64,000 bases of DNA from Anisus vortex. Its lineage: Eukaryota > Mollusca > Gastropoda > Planorbidae. Under the pieces are notes generated by a model. It was not told the DNA's origin. It made no database searches and saw only the letters and a program-made list of their open reading frames with translations. The stretch spans positions 806,001 through 870,000 of the forward strand of contig OX421494.1 in NCBI GenBank assembly GCA_949126835.1, written 5' to 3'. This document shows positions 33,700 to 45,182 of this stretch, one piece after another; position 1 is the stretch's first letter; every line of letters begins with the position of its first letter. The position numbers and the translations under genes are program-made.

Positions 33700-34712
33700 A
33701 TTTGATATTAAGAGAAGCGAAAATTGAATTTTCCTTGATCTATTATTATTTTAAGCTGTTTTCTCATTTGATCTTGTACCAGAGGACAGTCCTGAGAGCT
33801 GTCAAATGGAGCTGATAGACTAGCAGTTTGATATGGACTTGAGAAGAGCATAATAATATGATAGCAACGACTTGGAGACGTTTTACAAAAACTATTTACC
33901 GTAGATACTCGCGTATAAGTCGCACCGGTGTATAAGTCGCACTCCTAGTTAAAGATTTTTTTCCTAATACGTTGTCATTGACCTGCGCATAAGTCGCACC
34001 CCGACTTCCCGGGTTACACTGCCTTTTAATATCTCAAAAATGCATACCTTTTAAACATAAAAGTTACTAAGTATTCACCCTAATTTGGAAACTTTCCTAA
34101 AAAAATGTTTTTTATCGTGCATAAGGCAAACATAATCAAATAAAGGAATATCCTAATAATTCTACATAACTCCAATCAACTATATGGGTTATGTAGGAAA
34201 CTTTATGACAGAGTAGTGATGTTTTTCGAACTTTTCAAAAACAGTGTCGGGTGTATAAGTCGCACCCATCATTTTGTCGAAATTTTCTGTAAAAAAAAGT
34301 GCGACTTATACGCGAGTATATACGGTATCTGAAAAGCATCCAAATTTAGAGCAACATGACAGGAAAATGATCTCACTGTTTGGCAGCACATATTGTTGTG
34401 AGCAATTTTTCAAGGATGAAATTAACTAAGCTTAAAATTTGATACTGAAGTCAGCGCAACAATTCAGCTTCAAGTTGCTACCACATCAGTCAGAGCAGAC
34501 TTTGATAAATTGTGCAAAAATACTAAATTCCAAGTTTCACATTAATAAAATACCACAATATTTGATTTTCTTTTATGTATTTCCAAATGTATTTACAATG
34601 TGCTTAACTATAGTTATCATGAGATTATATTTTCCTATGGTAACTGGCCCTCTTTGTCTTTCCAAAGTTCCAATGTGGCCCAACATTAGAAAATGTTGCA
34701 CACCCCTGATCA
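33700..34712 (+). mobile_element. Relic of a hAT element with a transposase C-terminus
   Basis: The plus strand near 34,360-34,420 encodes MISLFGSTYCCEQFFKDEIN, and further on QSEQTLINCAKILNSKFH, resembling the C-terminal region of ZBED/GTF2IRD2-like hAT transposases. The right end reads gttgcacacccctg (34,698-34,711). The left end is not found. The MITE at 33,899 is inserted in it. Confidence 0.6.
33899..34325. mobile_element. MITE with ends ccgtagatactcgcgtataa
   Basis: The left end CCGTAGATACTCGCGTATAA, followed by GTCGCAC, is inverted at the right (GTGCGACTTATACGCGAGTA, followed by TATACGG). It is flanked by TA. The gtataagtcgcac motif recurs twice more inside (near 33,930 and 34,252). 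427 bp, no coding. Confidence 0.85.
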
Positions 34713-35435
34713 AGAAACAGTCAACATTAATATATATACTAGTATCCCTATAGTTAACATTATTAGGGTCTATATACACACATAGGCCTACACAAATCCA
34801 TAAAATGAATGGTGGCCTCACTTAAAAACATCTACATTTTCAAGAAATAATTGTGCCAAAAATAGATTTCCTATATAGTCTTTGGATTTAAAGGTAATGT
34901 GAACAGACAGTGAACTGCATCACATTTTTTCTTGTCAACAAATTTCTTAATGACTTAATGAGGTATATAGAGTTTGAATTATTTCAATGGAATGTTTGAG
35001 TTTTAGAAAATAATTTTTTGAACTAATTTGAATGTAGAAATATTTTTATGTAAATTGTAGGATTTTTTTTACAACGATTTACAAATAATTTTTAATTTAA
35101 AACTATTGAGTAACTTAATGAAAGCCAAAACGTTACCAAAGCTGTTGCCAAACTAAATGAATTCAGAACTAACCATAAATGCCAACTTAAAATGCACGTT
35201 TTTATTTAACATGTCCTATTTTAAATGTGCCAAAATTGTATGTCAATTACACAAGCTGCATTGGACTAAACCAATATTTATGATCTAAGATAGTAAAAAA
35301 ATAATAAAAACTCTAATTTTTTTTACTAATTTAATTTAAACTCAATATCAAAGCTACTCTCACAAACATTGCCTTCTCTTAAAGATTGCTCTCTTATTCA
35401 AAACATAACCCAGCAACATGCCTCCTGAAATCGGT
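34713..35435. other. 3' flank of member C
   Basis: Collinear with 6840-7740 of unit 1 and 110-400. No gene. Confidence 0.65.
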
Positions 35436-36608
35436 CTAAGGATGTTCCAGTATTTCTTCAAAAGTTGATTTACTTTCAGAATCAGTTGAGTGGCAATAGG
35501 TATCTAGTTCATCAATATCTTCAAAGTCTAAAGGAAGCTCAGTATTTGTAGGCCTACAGTCATTTGGTGCTTCATTGTCTAAATTAAAACTAAGATCTTC
35601 AGAAATTTCTGGCTGTACGGTATTACTGTCATATAATGTTTCGTTGTCTAGATTTAAAGTAGGATCGTCTAAAATTTCTTGCTCTGTATTTTCACAAACT
35701 AAATCTGTGAGTGTATCTACTGAACCAATGCCAGACTCAGTTGGTGATTGGCTGCAACTAGAATGGGGAGAATTAGATGATAATTCTTGTGGCGAACGTT
35801 TAGAAGTTATGCTTTCCTCTGACAGACTTTCATTTCCAAACTCTGAAGGATATTTACGTTTTCTTTCTGAACACTTTTTATCTGATGTCAAATTGTTATT
35901 CACCAGTTTAATTTTTTTTATTTCTTGCAAGTTTTTCTGAAACTTGGTTAGTTTATCTGAAAGCCTAGCAGAGTTACATTTTGTACTGGTACCATTAGAC
36001 AACGATGCATGCTTGTGTTCGGTAATAATGGCATCTGTTGTATTGATGGCGTCCTGATTGCACAAAATTTCACTGTCAGAAGTTCTAACTTCAATCTGGT
36101 CTGAAAACACATCAAATGATCTATTACTTAACATATTAATATTTTGAGATAAAGTATTCCACTCAGTGGCTATTTCTGCTGCTTCATTTGGCCAATATTC
36201 TTTTATATTTGAAACTAATTTTTCATTAAAATATTCTTTTATTTGTTTCAGGCCTGTCAAAAATTTCTCCTTTTCTATAAAGGTTACTACTTTTTCTATA
36301 TTTCTTTCATCATAAACATCAAAAAGTATTTTTTGTTTCTTAGAAAGTAAATTCTGCCTTTTAGTTTCAGCTTTCAACCAATCAAATTTACTTTTTAATT
36401 CCTCCTTTGTATCTTTCGGACACGATGTTGGGTTTTTCCATTTTAACACAATTGGCCAGTTTTTAGGAGTATTGTCACATGACCAAATATTTTGTCCCTT
36501 TGTTTTTCCAACTAGCAATCTAGAGAGTTCTGGAACCTGTCTCTGTAAGAACTCTTTATTATTAAATTGAGAGCAGCAGTCTTTGATATCAGGCATTTTC
36601 TGCGGCAT
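35436..36608 (-). CDS. Family member C, large final exon (unrecognised protein)
   Basis: An open frame of 390 codons. Homology to B starts at MPDIKDCCSQFNNKEF. The N-terminal block is conserved (PELSRLLVGKTKGQNIW, NWPIVLKWKNPTSCPKD, FDWLKAE). Next come a lysine-rich, probably helical segment, then KRKYPSEFGNESLSEE and SKRSPQELSSNS (NLS-like), SPTESGIGS (degron-like) and an acidic C-terminus ending FEEILEHP. It lacks about 120 residues of the middle of B. No enzymatic motif, signal peptide or membrane segment. Function not recognised; a nuclear protein is inference. The 5' exons are at 36,695-36,905 and 37,618-37,682, and the promoter near 41,060. In C a splice directly into this frame is not obvious, so it may start at its own ATG. 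Confidence 0.65.
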   Translation of the reverse strand: MPQKMPDIKDCCSQFNNKEFLQRQVPELSRLLVGKTKGQNIWSCDNTPKNWPIVLKWKNPTSCPKDTKEELKSKFDWLKAETKRQNLLSKKQKILFDVYDERNIEKVVTFIEKEKFLTGLKQIKEYFNEKLVSNIKEYWPNEAAEIATEWNTLSQNINMLSNRSFDVFSDQIEVRTSDSEILCNQDAINTTDAIITEHKHASLSNGTSTKCNSARLSDKLTKFQKNLQEIKKIKLVNNNLTSDKKCSERKRKYPSEFGNESLSEESITSKRSPQELSSNSPHSSCSQSPTESGIGSVDTLTDLVCENTEQEILDDPTLNLDNETLYDSNTVQPEISEDLSFNLDNEAPNDCRPTNTELPLDFEDIDELDTYCHSTDSESKSTFEEILEHP

Positions 36609-36694
36609 GACACCGATGCAGTGATGTCAGCCGAATTAACAGATTTAGTAAAGTACAATTGTTCAGGTTGGACGCTGAGAAAATATTGATCGCT

Positions 36695-36905
36695 TCTCTG
36701 TAAACCTTCTTCTGCATCGCCCAGCCAAACAGAGAACCGCTTGGCTTTGAAGCCGACCGCCATTTTCCATCCCACATAGGCACCAGCCATCCTCCTTACT
36801 GTGTCGTAACCTTCAACATCTGCTTTCTCTGGCCTCGTTCTGAAGACAGCTGGTGCATACTGGTGATGACGTAATGACATGACGCTTCTAGTTCCCGTCA
36901 CCAAG
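36695..36905 (-). CDS. Family member C, conserved upstream exon
   Basis: Acceptor ctccag|CTTGG at 36,905; frame SLVTGTRSVMSLRHHQY, RPEKADVEGYDTVRRMAGAY, VGWKMAVGFKAKRFSVWLGD, AEEGLQR. Very close to member B over the same stretch, after which similarity falls away, suggesting the exon ends near 36,695-36,705. It joins in frame to 37,618-37,682. Confidence 0.6.
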
Positions 36906-37617
36906 CTGGAGTCTCAGGCTAAAAATAAATGTCATTAAAAATAATTAGTTGACAGACAGTAAGACACTATACACACTACAAGAACAGCGTTTCCCAATAA
37001 TTAGATTGCTGGGTGACAATCCGGTTTAGACAAGAAAAGCAAAATTCTCATGTGGCAAAAGAAGGCAGAAATGCTCAAAATCTAGGACATATTAAAGTGC
37101 TGTATTAGTGATAGACCCAAAGCAATATATTTTGTCATAAGCTGATATTTCAAACCCAACTTTAGCTAGAGATGTCACTATTCTAAAATATTGTGTGGAA
37201 TCGTGAAGTTGTTATCAACTACATATAAGCTAATTTAGGCGTGAACAATGTTTGTGGGTGACGAAGTAAAATTTAAATAATGCTGGGTAACAAAAAGAAC
37301 ACGTTTGGGAAATGCTGTGGTGGGACATGGAGAAATGAACTTTTTTCTTTTAAAGTCAAAATCTAAATTGATAACAATATAACTACAATAAAGATAAACA
37401 GCAAATTTTCAAATATATGGCAGAATACACCAATGGATTTAATATGTAGGAGTTATTCTTAAATTTGATGTTAATTGAAAATTGTTAAGTTGCTTCAAAT
37501 TAAAAAAAAACAACTTTATAGCAGATTTAAAAAACAACAAAATTATATTTAGTTGCTAGAACTTGTGATTCTACAATTCTAGAAAAAGTGAATAATCTTT
37601 GTTATAGGAAGAGTTAC

Positions 37618-37682
37618 CTTCCCTGAGTACCGCTGATGGCCAGGCTTGCTTTGTTTTGTGAATTCATTATGATTTCTGTAAG
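37618..37682 (-). CDS. Family member C, first coding exon
   Basis: Acceptor ttcag|CTTACAG, ATG at 37,667-37,665, MNSQNKASLAISGTQG, donor AG|GTAACT. Single copy, unlike the doubled exon in member B. Confidence 0.55.
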
Positions 37683-37769
37683 CTGAAATCAATATGTGAT
37701 ATAATATGAACATGTGTTAGCACTGTAATCTTTGACCCTAATTACTGTATTGTAGCACTGTAAACTTAC

Positions 37770-37990
37770 TATGTAATACTCTAAATAATATGAAATACCT
37801 TAAGAAGTAATAATATGAAGTAACCTACTATATAATCATATGAAGTAACATACTATATAATAATATGAATTAATCTACTATATAATCATATGAAGTAACA
37901 TACTATATAATAATATGAATTAACCTACTATATAATCATATGAAGTAACATACTATATAATAATATGAAGTAACTTTCTATGTAATATAA
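37770..37990. repeat. 50-bp repeat (cctactatataatcatatga...), 3-4 copies
   Basis: Units pair tatataatcatatgaagtaa with catactatataataatatga. Intronic in member C; a related tract is at 10,985-11,130. Confidence 0.85.
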
Positions 37991-39409
37991 ATCAATACTG
38001 TGTTATTCTATGAAATAATCCAATTATTCTAATATATCCATCCCCTACAAGTACAATTTAGTGAAACAGTTTATTTTTTAAAATCTACAGGCCTACCGTA
38101 TATATTTTTTATTGGCATTGAAAAAAGCACAAAGTAATGTACCGAGGCTTTTTTAATTAGAGGGGGGCGGGGGGGGGAGAACTTTGAATTTATAATTTTA
38201 ACAAATATGTAGGGCCTCTATGTTTCTTAGTTTATAATTTTGTTGCCATAAATTTAAAAACTCCAATGTTACGTTTCAATAATATTGATAAATTCTATAT
38301 ACAATATTTTTTATTCAATAGTTTAGGTGGAAATTGTGCACACCAGTTAAGGGTTTAGCCTTTTATTGCACTCATGTCGTGCACTATCTCCCCCCCCCCT
38401 ACATTGAACTCCTGGCTACAGCCCTGAGCCTGTACATAACTTTTCTTTAGAACTATTTTAATTAATCAAAAAATAAAATTAACGTTTTTGGTAACACTGG
38501 CAGTTTTGTAAGAGATTGGGGAAGGAAGCATAATTTATTTCATTGCTTACTCCAGCTCATTATTTCCCCTAGTAAAAAAAAAAAAATCTTCCCCAGACTA
38601 TTTTTGGGAAAACCCGAAAGTTGATTTCAGTTTCATTTTGTCAGTTTACGGAAAAAGTAAATTGAAACTGATGGTGATCTCCCTTTACAGGGCTGTCCTT
38701 ATTATGCCTTATAGTTATAAAGTAAATTGAAACTGATGGTGATCTCCCTTTACAGGGCTGTCCTTATTATGCCTTATAGTTATAAAGTAAATTGAAACTG
38801 ATGGTGATCTCCCTTTACAGGGCTGTCCTTATTATGCCTTATAGTTATAAAGAAAATTTCAGAAAATTTAAATGAAATATTAAAGTCTTTTATAGTCAAT
38901 CACACGTAGGTCTATATAATGATATAGATGCTTTAAAAGTAATCTCCTAAATTGTTACATAAATTTTTATTATTAATAAACGTTCTTTTAGAATCAATCT
39001 ATAAATTCACAGTGTTCACTTTTAGGGCAAATTTCTAACTCACACTAAAAACACTTAGTCTATGGTTATAAAATATAAAAGAAACCCAACTCACTATAAT
39101 GAAATGCTATTAACTATTGTTACAAAAATGTATATATGTATGTATATATAGTTTTTTTTAAGAAACTAAAATGTGTTTACAACTTTAATAGCCTAATCCA
39201 AGAGACTTGTAAGAATTTTAATTTTAAGCAACTGGCTTAAAGATTAGTAAAAGTTGAAAGAAACATTAGATTTAGGCCCTACATAGTACAGGTTACAATA
39301 TTTTTAAAATACACTTTCAAAAAGCGTGGTCAATTATAAAATGGATTTTAAGAATTTACAAACGGACTTTATAAGATCTATATTGACTACACATTTGAGG
39401 AAGCTGTGA
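37991..39409. other. Intron of member C with a 64-bp triplication
   Basis: Collinear with 11,140-12,420. Holds three tandem copies of a 64-bp unit (aattgaaactgatggtgatc..., 38,660-38,850) and G- and C-runs at 38,161-38,177 and 38,390-38,400 that may mark a small hAT-related insert (ending ctacagccctga). No gene. Confidence 0.55.
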
Positions 39410-40494
39410 CAGTGGCGTTGCTAGGGGAGGGGGAGGGGGGTCCAAATTCGAAAGTCCCCCCGGGCTAGGGTTGCCAGATACATGGGTACAAAAAGGAGGA
39501 CACAGAGAGACAAAAAGGAGGACAAAGGAGGACACATGGGTACCAAAAGGAGGACACATTGAGAAATTAATTTAAATCATTTAATTTTGTTTCAATTGAA
39601 TGTAGATTTAACCAGCAATTAGTACAATTTTACTACAATGGTAGCCAATAATTATCTATTAGTAACTCAACCAAGAAAAAGTACTGTAAAAAATTTAACA
39701 TCAATTCAATTAACTTCTTTTTTTCAAAACGCAACAATACTTTAATATTGGAAAATTAAATCGTCAAATCTACAGTTAGATCTAATACATTATAATCTTT
39801 CTTAATTATACAACATATTTCTCTGACGAGCCAACGTTTTGCACAAGATCCTCGTTAGCAAGCACTAATGTCTAAAACTGTTTAGGCTACATGTGAGATT
39901 TTGCAAGTTGTACTATATAAGAATGATGCCCTGAGTTAACTGACAGTCTGATTCTTTCCTTTGTCCAATGAGCGTTTATCAATGAGAAAACTCTTTCCAC
40001 ATTAGGCCAGGGATATAGAAAAAAAGTTCACACATTTTTAGTAACTCTGAAAAGCAACTTGCATTTGTGAAACTTTGAAAGAACAAACTCCACTGCAATT
40101 ATTAACCTAACAACGCATTAGATAACACAATCTAATTCATTACATTTCCTGCTAAATACTCCAGTGTTTTGCTATACTCGACCCAGACACTTATTGACAG
40201 CAAATAAGAACATAAAAAGTGCACTAAAGACTTTAAAATCCTCTGGCGTACAAAAGCCGGACATTTTAAGGGTTTTTAGCTTTGCCTGCCGGACGGAGGA
40301 CACAGGGCTAAAAAGGAGGACATGTCCTCCTTTTGCCGGACGTCTGGCAACCCTACCCCGGGCCCCTAATTGAGGGGGGCCCCCAAAGGAGTGTCCGAAT
40401 TATTGTTTTCTCAAGTCATAATGTCAAAATGCAGGGACCCCTAAAGAGGCCAAGCCCCCCCCCCCGGGCCCCCAAATCCCTAACAACAGCACTG
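39410..40494. mobile_element. Non-autonomous hAT-like element, carrying another hAT
   Basis: Ends CAGTGGCGTTGCTAGGG and, inverted, ccctaacaacagcactg. Perfect 8-bp target duplication agctgtga (39,402-39,409 and 40,495-40,502). Unit 1 has the empty site at 12,430 (gaggaagctgtgagttg). The ends are G/C-rich; nearly all of the interior is the nested element 39,466-40,355. Confidence 0.93.
39466..40355. mobile_element. hAT-like element nested inside a hAT
   Basis: TAGGGTTGCCAGATACATGG at the left and gtctggcaaccctA at the right are inverted ends; the target duplication ccccgggc is perfect (39,458-39,465 and 40,356-40,363). Subterminal repeats aaaaggaggacac occur several times on the left and once inverted on the right. 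The minus strand near 40,010-39,930 encodes PNVERVFSLINAHWTKERIR, a decayed hAT transposase end. Confidence 0.92.
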
Positions 40495-40969
40495 AGCTGT
40501 GAGTTTTCTTGAGGAATAATCTCCTTCCCAATTCACAATTATAATGCCAATGCACACCTTTAAATTTAAAGTCTAGGCCTATATAACCTACCGTATATTT
40601 TATGGAGAATCATTTGGGTGGATTTTATAATAATATAATTGATATTTTATCGACGTAAAGAATTTAATTTTGTTATCCAACCTTGCTGCTTGATTAGTGT
40701 ACGGATTTCAACATTGTTTGCATAATTGTTTAATAAATAAGAAATTATAAAATCATTTTTAACCTTAACGATATTAATATAAAACAAAATAAGAATACAA
40801 AATATAAAATTAAAAATACGCTCGCCAGTTGACAAAAATAATTCTTAAAATTTCTTTTCAAAATAACAAAACAAAATGTTAATTTTTGTTCACACATTTT
40901 AATTTAAATCTGTTATTTTGTAATATAAGAGACTAATTATACTTTTTAAAAAACTTCTTATTAACTTAC
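40495..40969. other. First intron of member C
   Basis: AT-rich, collinear with 12,440-12,913. A donor of the first exon (GTAAGT) lies at 40,969-40,964. No other feature. Confidence 0.5.
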
Positions 40970-41104
40970 TGTGTAATGTTATAAAAACCCGCAATATTGC
41001 CGCGTTTAATACGTTCAATGAAATTGTTCAGCTCAGTTGCCAGTTGCCTGTGACAAGCTTTTATACTACCTCAAGTGGGCGTGGATTAATCCACGAGTCA
41101 CGTG
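40970..41104 (-). promoter_or_regulatory. Core promoter and 5' untranslated exon of member C
   Basis: Minus strand: CACGTG at 41,099-41,104, a 16-bp perfect palindrome CGTGGATTAATCCACG at 41,080-41,095, CCACTTGAGG, TATAAAAG at 41,058-41,065, expected start near 41,032, exon to 40,970. Order and spacing match member B (12,914-13,040). A hAT inserted at 41,123, 19 bp beyond the CACGTG, has cut the promoter from its original upstream DNA. Confidence 0.7.
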
Positions 41105-41527
41105 CCGTGTTGCGAACTGAGCCAGTGATACCACTACTTGGCTTTTTTTCCCCAAGATCTTGGCTTTTTCAATCCAAACCTGGAATATTGAATATTTTTT
41201 TCTAGGACCTTGGATTTTATCTTGGCTTTTTTTTCACGAAAATATTAACATTATTTTAAGTATTTCAGTGGCCAGATGTATTTCTGGGAAGCGATTAAAA
41301 ATCTAAATGCATGTGTCATCTGTATTGCTACAGCAGATTTGGTTAGACTCGGTGTCATCAGCGACGGTTCCGTTATATCAGTTATATAGTTATATCATAT
41401 AAAAACAGTGCTGAGGTGGCTGGAAATTGAGTGAATGGATGAGGTGGCAACAAGGAATTGAGAGAAGGAGCGGATATTGCGAGTGAATAGAAAAAATATC
41501 CCACGCTAGGCCTATATGACTAATGTG

Positions 41528-44016
41528 TTGGCTTCCATTAGTCTCGTGAGACGACGGAATTTTGTGTGTGCCCTTGGGGGAATGTGTGCTCCTGGCCTTG
41601 CAGCTTCTGATGTGGCTGTACAAGCCCACACGCGAGTGACAGTCCCTGTTGCACGTCTGGCACAAGAAGACAGAATTGGTCAGGGACTGGTCTCTTCCCT
41701 TCCTTCTGGTGCGCTTCTCGTCAGAGAGCCGTTTCAGGTTTCTTTCTCCTGCTTCCAGTCCGGAGGTCAGCGCTCGTCTCCAACTGGACCTGTCCTTGAC
41801 AAGTTCCTCCCAGCTGTCTATGTCCATGGCTAGGGCTTTCATGTCTCTCTTGCAGACATCCCTAAAACGGAGGTGGGGCCGGCCTGCAGTCCTCTTTCCT
41901 CTGGCTAGTTCAGAGTATAGGATGTCTTTGGGTATTCTGCCATCGTCCATCCTACACACATGTCCCAACCATCTTAGCCGGCGTTGGCGGATCGGAATAG
42001 GCATGCTTGGCATCCCCGTTGTTCGTGACATGGTCCTGCCAGGAGATCCCGAGTATGCGTCGGAGGCAGCGCATGTGAAAAGCACTCAATCTTGACTAGA
42101 GTATAGGGTCCAGGTTTCGCTGGCATAGAGTAGAGTGGTTAACACACATGCACGGTACACTGCAACCTTGGTTCTTATGGTCAGCTTTTTGTTGTTCCAC
42201 ACTCTGTGTGATAGTCTGGCCAGTGTTGTGGAGGCCTTGCCGATCCTTGTGTTGAGCTCTGCATCTAGAGATAGGTTGCTAGTGATGGTGGAGCCAAGGT
42301 ATGTGTAATGCTCCACAGCCTCAAGTTCGCTGTCGTTGATGGTAATTTTGGGAGAATCAGCTTCCTGGGCCATCACATTTGTCTTTTTTAGGCTGATAGT
42401 GAGGCCAAAGTCACTAGCGGCCTTGGCAAAGTGGTCCATTAGGGGCATATGTTGCTCTCGGCACTTTTCTTGGAGTTGTCTTAGTGAGAAGATCATATCG
42501 ATTGTGGACCTTTCTGCTCGGAATCCGCACTGTGATTCGGGATACACTCTCTCAGCGAGCTTTTGCAGTTTCTTTAGAACAACACGAGCAAAGACCTTTC
42601 CCACAATACTGAGGAGGGATATGCCCCTGTAATTATTACAGACACTTCTATCTCCCTTATTTTTATACAGGGTAATTATGTTGGCATTTCTCAGGTGCTC
42701 CATTCATCGCTGCTGCCACACTTGATGACCTCTGGTGGGATACCGTCTTGACCTGGAGCCTTTGCTATTTGTAATCGCTCAATAGCTTCTTTCAGCTCTG
42801 CCAGGGTAGGTATTTCATCCAGTTCTGCCATGAGGGGGACACTTTGGATAGCATCGATGGACTCTTGTGTGATGTGGTTTTGCCTGGAGTACAACTCTGA
42901 GTAGTTTTCCACCCATCTGTCCATCTGTTTGCTCTTGTCATGAATTATCAAGCCTGTTGAAGACTTCAGTGGGGCTGTGACCTTCTTTGTAGGACCCATG
43001 GCCTTTTTTATGCCATCGTACATGCCTCTTATGTTTCCAGTGTCAGCCGATAGCTGAAGGCTCTGGCATAGTTGAAGCCAGTTGTCATTTGCGCACTGCC
43101 TTGCTAGCATCTGAACCCTGCTCCTGGCTGATCTATATGCCTGCAGTGTCTGTTGATTGGGGGAATGCTTGTATTTTTTATGAGCACTTCGTCTTTCTTT
43201 TATGGCGGGGGTGAGCGTGGCGGAGTTGGCCTCGAACCAGTCACTTGTTTTTTGTCTTTTTTCTTCCAAAAAGACCTGCATGGCTGTGCTGTGTATTATT
43301 TCTCTGAGGTAGTCCCACTTTTCTTTGGCACTCAAGCCAGGGAGATCAGTGTCGAGTGAGTTCGATAGAGCTTGCGTGAACACTGTTTTCCTGTCTGGGT
43401 GATATGTCTTGCTCACATCCATGCGGGGTCTGCTTTCTGGCCTGAATCGGTGGATTTTCTTAAGCAGCAATCTCATCTTCCAGTGAATGATCAGTGTCAC
43501 AGTCTGCACTATGGAAGGTGCGAGTGAGAAGAACCTGCTTCAATGCGGAACGCCTGGTGATGGTCAGGTCCAGATGGTGCCAGTGTTTAGAGCGGGGATG
43601 TCTCCATGATACCCTATGCTGGGGCTTTGTCTGAAAGAAAGTGTTGGTGATGCATAGATCATGATAAGAACACAGTTCCAAGAGTCTCTGTCCGTTTTCG
43701 TTCATTTTTCCGGTGCCGAATCTTCCCAAACAGGAGGGCCATGAAACGTAGTCAGCACCCACCCTAGCATTGAAGTCGCTCAATAATATCAAATGCTCAT
43801 CTTTGGGGATTGTGCCTAGCAGTGAGTCCAGCTGGTCATAGAACTCATCTTTGGTGTGCGTGGTGGCGCTGAGAGTTGGAGCGTATGCACTCATTAGGTT
43901 GGTGGGCCCTGTTGAGGTGTGGAGGCGGAGTGAAAGTAGTCTTTCAGTTCCCTGTTGGCAGGTTACTATCATCCCCAGGAGGGAGTTCCGGACAGCAAAT
44001 CCGACGCCGTATTCTC
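41528..44016 (-). mobile_element. LINE copy 2, internally deleted and 5'-truncated
   Basis: Same family as 22,462-26,985 and the same 3' end (ttggcttccattagtctcgt). Minus strand from 44,016: part of an endonuclease (SDFNARVGADYVSWP, LDLTITRRSALKQ; 43,972-43,460), linker and reverse transcriptase start (43,509-42,691), then NYRGISLLSIVGKVFARVVL (about 42,640), then a jump from SLRQLQEKCREQHM to LMDHFAKAASDFG at about 42,441, losing about 430 bp that hold both catalytic motifs. The C-terminal Cys/His tail is at about 41,600. It cannot encode an active enzyme. Unlike copy 1 it is not inverted and has no nested insertions. Confidence 0.88.
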
Positions 44017-44437
44017 AGATTTTCTTCCACACTTTTGCCTTGCCAGAAAAATGACTTATATACAGGTTATAAACTGGAAGAAATTCATACAAAAAAACAA
44101 TGCTAGTTGTGGGGAGAGACTAATAGTTAAATTAGTAGGCAGAGGAGGGGAGGGGGCAAAGGGTAAGAAAATAGTAGAAGTATGTGTGTGTGTGTGGGGG
44201 GGGGGGGGGGAATTTTGCAAAAGGATAAATAGTGCACGGTTTGGGGAGGGCAATCATAGGCTACATCAGGCTTTTTCTGCACTTGTGCATGATTTCACTC
44301 TAAACGATTTAAAAACATTTATTTTTATTTTATTTCAAAAGTCGAAAGGTAGGCCTAGCCTATAGCTTACATTGATCTTATTACAATTTAAATTTAGAAA
44401 AACAAAACAGGTTTGAGTGGTTTGAGTGAAAAAAGTT
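44017..44437. other. Spacer inside the hAT
   Basis: Contains (tg)n followed by a G-run at 44,180-44,210. No gene. Confidence 0.4.
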
Positions 44438-44618
44438 GGGGGGGGGGCGGTGCATATGGGTGAAGTTGAATTAAAATTGGGGGGGGGGGCGGTGCATATG
44501 GGTGAAGTTGAATTAAAATTGGGGGGGGGGGCGGTGCATATGGGTGAAGTTGAATTAAAATTTGGGGGGGGGGCGGTGCATATGGGTGAAGTTGAATTAA
44601 AATTGGGGGGGGGGGCAC
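44438..44618. repeat. 40-bp minisatellite with G-runs (array 1)
   Basis: Four units of cggtgcatatgggtgaagtt plus gaattaaaatt, each followed by a run of 9-11 G. Right flank: cacaaaataggtcacagaga. The same array and the same right flank recur at 47,807-48,020. The G-runs could form quadruplexes on the plus strand. Confidence 0.93.
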
Positions 44619-45182
44619 AAAATAGGTCACAGAGAATATTTTTATCATAACTTGCCTTTTCTGGGTAATTTTAGGAGCTCAAGTTGGCTTTTCTGAAATT
44701 TTCGAGCAGTATCACTGGCCAACTCTATGTTTGAGAACTAAGATACATTAAGACCCTACCACCTAAATCAGTTTTAAAAAGTGAATAAGTTCAATATAGT
44801 GGCAAGATTTAAAATAATGTTTTAGATCTATGTTTTGATTAATTGAGTGAATGGGTTTCTAAGTTATTGAGTGTGTGAAGACATTAGTTTTTTTTTTACG
44901 GGAAATAGTATTTTTCTTATTAATTATAGTTATAGGCTAATTGAGTTTCAGTGCATTGCCCAGCAATAGACTAGAGCAGGGGGCGGCAACTTTTTGAAAG
45001 CAGTGGCCAAAAAAAAGATTTCTAATTCATTTAGCGTGCCAACAGCCTAGATTTAAATGTCATACTTATCTTATCTTATCTTATCTTATACATTACAGAC
45101 GCTCCTTCTATAAAGAAGATTATTGCGTCCTACGCTCATCCGTGGTCCGAGTCTAGTCTTGCATTTTTATTAATGTTTTAAA

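Larger units (their letters stand above)
41123..44717. mobile_element. hAT-like element containing a LINE
   Basis: CAGTGATAC at 41,123 and gtatcactg ending 44,717 are inverted ends; ttggctttt follows on both sides. The flanks (gcgaactg and gccaactc) are close to an 8-bp duplication, and unit 1 shows the join without it at 13,041-13,060 (gcgttgccaactctaatg). Inside are a LINE (41,528-44,016) and a G-run minisatellite. No transposase seen. Confidence 0.7.
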
